Positions 58,377-64,000 of a DNA stretch of 64,000 bases are shown here, piece after piece. Source of the stretch: Ilyonectria destructans (lineage: Eukaryota; Ascomycota; Sordariomycetes; Hypocreales; Nectriaceae); the NCBI GenBank assembly GCA_020740775.1, contig JAHEWK010000005.1:2232001-2296000 (forward strand). Direction: 5' to 3'. A program made the translations under genes and the position numbers. Under the pieces are notes generated by a model, which was not told the origin of the DNA, did not search any database, and was given only the letters and a program-made list of their open reading frames with translations. Numbering within the stretch: position 1 is the first letter of the stretch; the number at the start of each line of letters is the position of its first letter.

Positions 58377-59673
58377 TCAAATCGTCGACCGGTTCTCTGA
58401 GTCGAGAGCAACTGCCTGGCCCAGAGCCCCAGGCGCCATGCCCTTCTCGCCCGATCGCTTCCGCAAGACATTCTCGATGAAGGACTCACCGGCCTTGTAC
58501 GACGAGCGCACAAGGGGTCCGCTGGCACAGTACAAGAAGCCCATATCCAGGGCTCGCTTACGCCACATCTCGAATTCGTCGGGAGTGACATACTTCTCGA
58601 CCTTGAGATGACGCTTGGTTGGTCGCATGTATTGACCAAAGGTGACGACATCAACATCGACCTTTCGGAGTTCTGTCATAGTGTTAGCATGTTTCATGGG
58701 CCAAGTGGATCCTAGCTCTCGTACCTTCAAGCGCCGCTTGGAGCTCATGCTCCTGCTCGCCAAGACCGAGCATGATACTCGTCTTGGTGATGATTCCCTC
58801 CTTGCCCTTCACATCCTTGACGTGCTTCAAAACAGCCAAGCTCTGTCTAAAGGTAGCCCTTCGGTCTCGCACATACGGAGTCAGGTCCTCGACAGTCTCG
58901 ACATTGTGCGCATAGACGTCAAGCCCGCTCTCCGCCACGGTGGCCACCATGTCCAAATCGCCGCGGAAGTCACCGGTCAATGCCTCAACAAGCAAGGTCG
59001 GCTTCTTCTGCTTGATCCTCCGGATGGTCTCGGCGAAATGCCTCGCGCCACCGTCCGCAAGATCGTCTCGGTCCACGCTCGTCAGGACGACGTAACCCAG
59101 TCCCCATCTGGCCAGGGCCTCTGCAGTGTTCTCGGGTTCGTGGGGATCCAGCGGGGCAGGTGCACGGTTGGTCTTGACGCTGCAGAAGCGGCATCCTCGG
59201 GTGCACGTATCGCCCATCAACATGATGGTGGCGGTCGCGGCACTCTTATCGGAGCCACCCCAGCATTCGGATATGTTGGGGCATCGAGCTTCCTCACAAA
59301 CGGTGTGCAGGCCCAGTCCTCGGAGGTCTTTCTTGATGCTCTTGAAGTTGTCGTTTCCAGCAGGGATCGGCGTCTTGAGCCACTCTGGCAATCGCGTAAT
59401 CGTCTTCTTCCTGCCCTCAGGGCCGACCTCGGCGGTTCTGAGAGTAAAAGCCTCGGTGGGTGAAAGGGGTTGCGCAGCTGAATTAGTGGACACAAAGTCG
59501 GAAAGTGATCCAACCGCGGTGTCCTTGAAGTACGTCTTCCGTCTCGGCTTGCCGGCTTCTTTAGGGTCGGAGGGGACGGTAGCGAAAGACCGAACGGCGG
59601 GGGAAGAAGTCGCGCTCAGGACTCGTCGGAGGGGGGCCTGAGCCCGTTTGAGAGAGGGGGCCATCGACGCCAT
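58377..59673 (-). CDS. LIP5: Lipoyl synthase, mitochondrial, 414 aa
   Basis: Radical-SAM enzyme that inserts two sulfurs into protein-bound octanoyl groups to make lipoate for pyruvate and 2-oxoglutarate dehydrogenases and glycine cleavage. Exons: 59673-58725 and 58672-58377; the 52-base intron splits a Glu codon (G|AA). An Arg/Ser/Ala-rich N-terminus without acidic residues (to about 35) is a mitochondrial presequence. The auxiliary 4Fe-4S cluster set is C126-x4-C131-x5-C137; the radical-SAM set is C157-x3-C161-x2-C164. The conserved C-terminal RSSY (372-375) that ligates the auxiliary cluster is intact. Length equals yeast Lip5. Downstream markers [12 protein letters not shown] and NVETV are also typical. 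Firm identification. Confidence 0.97.
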
Positions 59674-61260
59674 GATGCTGTCGCCGAGCGATCAAGGACG
59701 GCAGGAGGCTCGACAAAAGAAGATGTTGTGTTGAAGGTGGGATGTTCGGACAGGGATGGAGGTGAGCAAAAGATGGCTGCAGCTTCCAATGCAAAAAGTT
59801 GGGGAGCGACGCCGATGCGACCCGCCCAGGCGGCTTCAAGCGGGTTGCTTTCAGCCGTTGGCCAATGAAAATACCGCGCAATATCCTTAATCAGCCCCAT
59901 CCCCAACACCATCGCCAGGACTTTGATGTGATTCGGAGCGCGCTCCCGACAGCCACTTAGTCATCGGTCCGCGGGTCACAGATACCCGAGGCCGGACCAA
60001 GGCGCCGAGAGATCAGATCTGACAAGTAATAGAGATCAGTTGCCGAGTTTCAATACATTGACAAGTCACAATTCAATAAAACAAAAGTCGGCGGGGTTAG
60101 GTAGTTTTGAGCAGGGCGTATTAAGTACTATTGCTCTCCTATCTACGCTATGTCTCTTCACGGCTCATTCAGTCGTGATCCGCTCAAAAGCACCAATCCC
60201 CCTTTTCAATCCAAATCCCACCCCACCGAATAAAACAAAACTCATACTCCAAACCACAATCCTTCCCTCCAACACTCATGGGACCTCATCATACAATAAG
60301 CTGTTCGTCCTGAGAGAATGACAAAGCATTAGATGTGAGTCCCATGACTTGGATCACCTTGCTTTCCAAAGGGGTATCGCCAGACAGAAATGAAATAAAG
60401 CCAATTCATCCAAGAAGCAGAGGTATATGGAAGTGAAAATAGTATTGTTTCCGCGTCCTGACGTTCGTCCCCATCGCCTCAGTCCCGGCTCTCTGAGAAG
60501 CAGGAGAGCCAGGTGAAGGGATGCTGACGGATAACAATGCTAATGGGTCTCCAGCCAGCGAGCAGGCACCATGTCATCGTCCTAGTGATCTGGAATATGG
60601 GGATTTGTCATCTCAAAGCCGCCAACTGTTATGTCCGCCAAAGCCTGGCAAGTAGCAACTCAAAGGAGCGCTGTGAAATGTGTGGTGAAGAAGTATGTAG
60701 AAGACGAACAGGCTTTGGGGGACCCAGGCAGCTGGCGACTACCCTCCAGACGCGCCAGGATGGTGAAACCAAGGAACCGATTTCAGGAAACATGAAGTAA
60801 AGTCGAGGCTATGCGCAGCGCAGTCAACGCGCGCGGATGCCTGCCGCTGGGGATGAATCGAAACATTAAATGTTGAAACCCGCGAGGTGTATCGACAAGG
60901 AGCGGGTGTGCATATGTGTGCGTGTGCTCACGATGAAACGAAGGAGGAAGTCGAAGCTCTCCATGGGGGCAGAGTCAACCAAAAATTAATTGAACTCGTC
61001 AGTTGAAGCAGAATGGTGCTAGACGGCGTGGGCCGTTCTGCAGTCGGTATCGTGGCGCTGTTTGACGTCGTTTTATCGTTATGCCAGAGAAGTTTGGGCC
61101 GCGCTGTTGAGCAGGCCAAAGAGGCAAGGGTTGCAAAAGTTGCATAAGTGACAAAGGAAATGGGTGAGAAGATGATCGCATCGCAGAGCTCGGTTGACAG
61201 TAACACGGTTTCTCGTTCTTCAGAGAAACCCTTCCTCCCCTTGGTAGCGCACCTGACGCT
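59674..61260. other. Intergenic region, 1.6 kb
   Basis: Promoter side of lipoyl synthase (-) and the 3' side of the small surface-protein gene (-). The frame at 60040-60321 has no recognisable domain. No supportable gene. Confidence 0.6.
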
Positions 61261-61629
61261 TTACATCAGGGCGACAACGACCATACCGGCGACACCAGCC
61301 AGGACAACCTTGCTAGCGTCCAGAGCAGAGCCAGCGCCCTCTTTGGAAACGGTGGTGGGCACAGACTGGTCGGCAGCGGTGGAAGCAGCGCTGGTGAAGC
61401 TGGTGATGCCGGTAGTGCCGGGGGTGCTGTAAGCCGGGGTGGAGATCGGGGCGGTGCTGTTGGCGGCGGCGGCCGTGGGCTCGCCGGTCCAGGTCGAGGT
61501 GACAGTGTGGACCTCAGACAGAGTGTAGGTCTTGGTCAAGGTGGCTGTCTTGGTCTTGGTGGTGGTGTCCTCGTCGCTCGCGAGCGCAAGCGCCGGGAGG
61601 ATGGCCAGGATTAGCTTAGAGAAGTGCAT
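61261..61629 (-). CDS. Small GPI-anchor-type cell-surface protein, 122 aa
   Basis: One exon. Residues 1-17 (MHFSKLILAILPALALA) form a signal peptide. The mature part is mostly Thr/Ser/Ala with TKTYTLSEVHTVTST and an N-x-S/T site (NSTAP), so it is probably O-glycosylated. It ends with a hydrophobic tail (VVLAGVAGMVVVALM) after small residues (GAGSALDAS), the pattern of a GPI-attachment signal. The Thr-rich KTYTLSEVHTVTSTW segment recurs in short GPI proteins of sordariomycetes. It has no enzyme motif and probably sits at the cell wall or membrane. Confidence 0.85.
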   Translation of the reverse strand: MHFSKLILAILPALALASDEDTTTKTKTATLTKTYTLSEVHTVTSTWTGEPTAAAANSTAPISTPAYSTPGTTGITSFTSAASTAADQSVPTTVSKEGAGSALDASKVVLAGVAGMVVVALM

Positions 61630-64000
61630 TGTGACTGCGTCGGTGTCGAGATATCCACGGTGTCGGTGTTGTTGGATGTGTATGTGAGTGCTTTCAAAGC
61701 GGGCAGCGGTATATCGCGCGTGGTGCTAAGTGTATGTAGCAGGTGGTGAAACGGATAGTTGCGAGGCGGACGGCGAATCTCAGAGACGGCGTCGTTTGTT
61801 AATCCTCAGTCAGTCAAGTCGCAGACGAGTTGTTGTTGTTGTTGCCGACAGCTGGGTGGCGTGCAGTTTGTATGTTGTGGCTCGTGTAAGAGGCCAAGCG
61901 AGCGGATCGCGAGAGTGAAAGTGTGCGGGTTGGGGATACTCGGTATCCAGAGCGAGATGCAAATGCACAGGCTATGTAAGCAGAGAAGATGAATGTACGG
62001 GGTGAGTAGACTCTGCCAACGAAGTCTGTTGTAGTTGAAGGTGAAGGTACAGCGCAGAAAGTCGAAGGATCGTAGGAAGGGTGGCTCAGTCGGGGGGAAG
62101 GGATCCATGAAGTACTTGGGGGGGGGCGGTGCGACAGCCAGCGCAGGGCCAGCTAGTTGGGCCTACGAATTCAGACCAACTCAGGCGAAGGCGCTCTCAG
62201 CTCCCACTTCGCAGCGCACCACACGCGCCAAAGCACTCAACGCCAGGCACGAGTTTTTACTGGACGCCAAGGCGAGACTGGCCGAGATTGACCAGGGCTC
62301 CCCCCAAAAGGATCCAGTGCGCCCCCCAGGAACGGCCCCAAGTGCCGCCAGGCACAAACGCAAGCGGCGGGGAGGGGCCAGAAACAGAGGGAGGGGGAGC
62401 CAGGAGTCCCAAAGCCCTAGGAGCCGCGGTACCTGCGACATGGAATGCGCCCAGCCCGAAGCCATGTCTCGGGTACCGGTGACCTGGCAACCGGCATCAC
62501 GACACACACTCCAGACACCAGACCACCAGGGCTCTGCACCAGACGTCGCGCGGAAATTACCACAAGCCCAACTTCAGGCACACTCCCGATGGGGCCTGTC
62601 TGCCCTGGCCTGGCCTGGCCTGGCCTCTGCTGCGTCTGTCGTGCCTCAGCGTGGGCCGCCAGGCCTGGGCCTTTCCACCGACGACGTCGTACGGAGTAGA
62701 CGCCGACCCGATGCGACGTTGAGACTGGCCGCATCACGCTTTTCCTCGTCATCCTGCCCCAGTGTTTGTGTGTTTCTTTGGCGTGTCAGTTCAATGGCAC
62801 GCGGTACAAGCGGTGCCACGGCCACGGCCATAGTTATCTTCAACATGACTGTTGCGTCCGCACAGAGGGCCCTGTATGTAAGTGGATTGGGAGGGGAGGG
62901 CCCTCATGCACCATGCATGCATGCAGACTCTGCATCCATTCCACACGGGTTGTCAAGGGAGATCGACGCATGAGTTCCCGCGGCTGGACATGCGCATTCA
63001 GATAGCTTCTAGCCGCCCTCATTGCCCGTGTTCCTAGCCCTGCGGGAGATGAGTGAATTTTACGAGGCATACGAAATCAAATTCTACCCAAGTGGTGTGC
63101 CGCCGCTCGCAGCGGTGGCGTTTTAGCCACCCACTCGCCACCACTCGTCCACATGGCGGCATGGAGCCCACCAGACAAGCTCAGCGCAATCAAGCCCAGC
63201 GGGTTCGTCCCTGGGGCCGCTCCCCACTGTTTCGCAATCCCATTACTCCTACTGGATGGGTGGTTTCCCCGTCTTGACTCGTCGCGCGGACTCGATGGGG
63301 TCAATTAATTCCCCTGTCCTTTTGTAAATCGGCGCGAACAACGGACGTGACCTTCTTCAAAAGAGAGCCAAATGATATTTAATCTCCCAGGCTGTGCGCT
63401 GATTGGCCGCCGTTGACACCACCCGCCGGCCTTGCCACTCCCGTCTCTAGCCCCCTGCCGTACCTGCATCGCTTCGCTCCGTCCTTCAGCCCTTGTGCCG
63501 CGTGCGCTTTGCGCTGTTCCTGGGGCGTTGCCTGTGGCTCGTCACGCCGTGGCTTTCACTGGCTTCGCTCCCCTGAAGCTTTTCCCATTAAGGCACGATG
63601 CCCGTGCCACGACCAGACGAGGCTCCTTGGCCATCTAGCTTTGTTTGGCTACTGTCGTGAGTTTGTCACTGGACTCTGGGGAAGCCCAACGGAAGAACTG
63701 AGGACAAGGGAGCCATCCAGGTGCTAATCAAATGTCGATCGCCGTACGCGACGTGCCATCCAACCCAAAAGGCAAAGAGTCGCGCGCTACTGCATAATTT
63801 AGATGTGAAATGAGCTCCCGCTTGTTTAGGTAGGTCCCTCGTGAATTCCATCGCTTCGGGGCTTCTCATCTAAGCTGACCGCCCCCATCGTGTGTTGCCT
63901 CCCTTCTCTCGGTGTCTCCTGGGGGAACTGGCTAGATGGGAACAAGATGGCTCTCAATCCTCCGCCTGGCTGCGTTATTTTTGGGGACCACGTCGTTTCT
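61630..64000. other. Gene-less right end
   Basis: The first few hundred bases should be the promoter of the surface-protein gene. The longest frame (62035-62973, +) is low complexity with no domain and is probably spurious. A short CTGGC tandem (about 62604-62625) is present. The sequence ends in pyrimidine-rich DNA. Confidence 0.55.

Noticed and set aside
62035..62973. 312-codon open frame near the right end
   Set aside because: Low-complexity Ser/Arg/Gly/Pro sequence, no domain, overlapping frames on both strands and upstream of another gene's promoter.

Overview
The window looks like nuclear DNA of a filamentous ascomycete. Genes are split by short introns (about 50-60 bases, GT..AG, with CTAAC/CTGAC-like branch sites), third codon positions favour C, intergenic spaces are kilobases long, and every recognisable protein is of Pezizomycotina type. 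The recurrent CGGAGTAC/GTACGGAGTA words in the spacers and the protein style suggest a sordariomycete, perhaps Hypocreales; that last step is inference. I rebuilt the splice structures by hand from reading frames, splice sites and family knowledge; no alignment was run.

Layout. 1-8336: no supportable gene. 8337-10123 (-): AreA-GATA-like/DUF3295 protein. 10124-15096: long spacer between two divergent genes. 15097-17552 (+): 6-phosphofructokinase. 17553-22820: gene-poor, AT-richer stretch. 22821-24498 (+): Arg/Glu-rich protein with a conserved fungal C-terminal domain. 25696-27810 (+): 2-isopropylmalate synthase with a GC-AG intron. 30146-33153 (+): importin beta-1 (Kap95). 34419-37565 (-): Zn2Cys6 transcription factor with a His/Gln tract. 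40342-42141 (-): alcohol acetyltransferase-like protein. 43931-45274 (+): F-box-like orphan. 45730-47226 (-): ACC-synthase-like aminotransferase. 48001-49767 (-): Met1 uroporphyrinogen-III methyltransferase. 50537-50618 (-): intron-containing tRNA-Lys(CTT). 50992-53445 (-): Rsm22, mitoribosome assembly. 53740-54510 (-): membrane-anchored thioredoxin. 55091-57588 (-): secreted GH55 beta-1,3-glucanase. 58377-59673 (-): lipoyl synthase. 61261-61629 (-): small GPI-anchor-type surface protein. 61630-64000: no supportable gene.

Most genes are housekeeping: glycolysis (pfkA), leucine synthesis (LEU4), nuclear import (Kap95), siroheme/sulfite assimilation (Met1), mitochondrial translation (Rsm22) and lipoate synthesis. 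Met1, Rsm22 and lipoyl synthase, within 12 kb, all depend on iron or Fe-S chemistry, and E-box (CACGTGA) elements lie upstream of Met1 and Rsm22; whether this neighbourhood is meaningful is speculation. The segment 34-47 kb (Zn2Cys6 factor, acetyltransferase-like enzyme, F-box-like orphan, aminotransferase) is the most accessory-looking part, but it has no backbone synthase and cannot be called a biosynthetic cluster. I found no intact transposon, CRISPR array or prophage-like element. Nothing in the window is clearly a new system; the best leads are the unusual LEU4 5' end, the uncharacterised RE-rich and DUF3295 proteins, and the F-box-like orphan.
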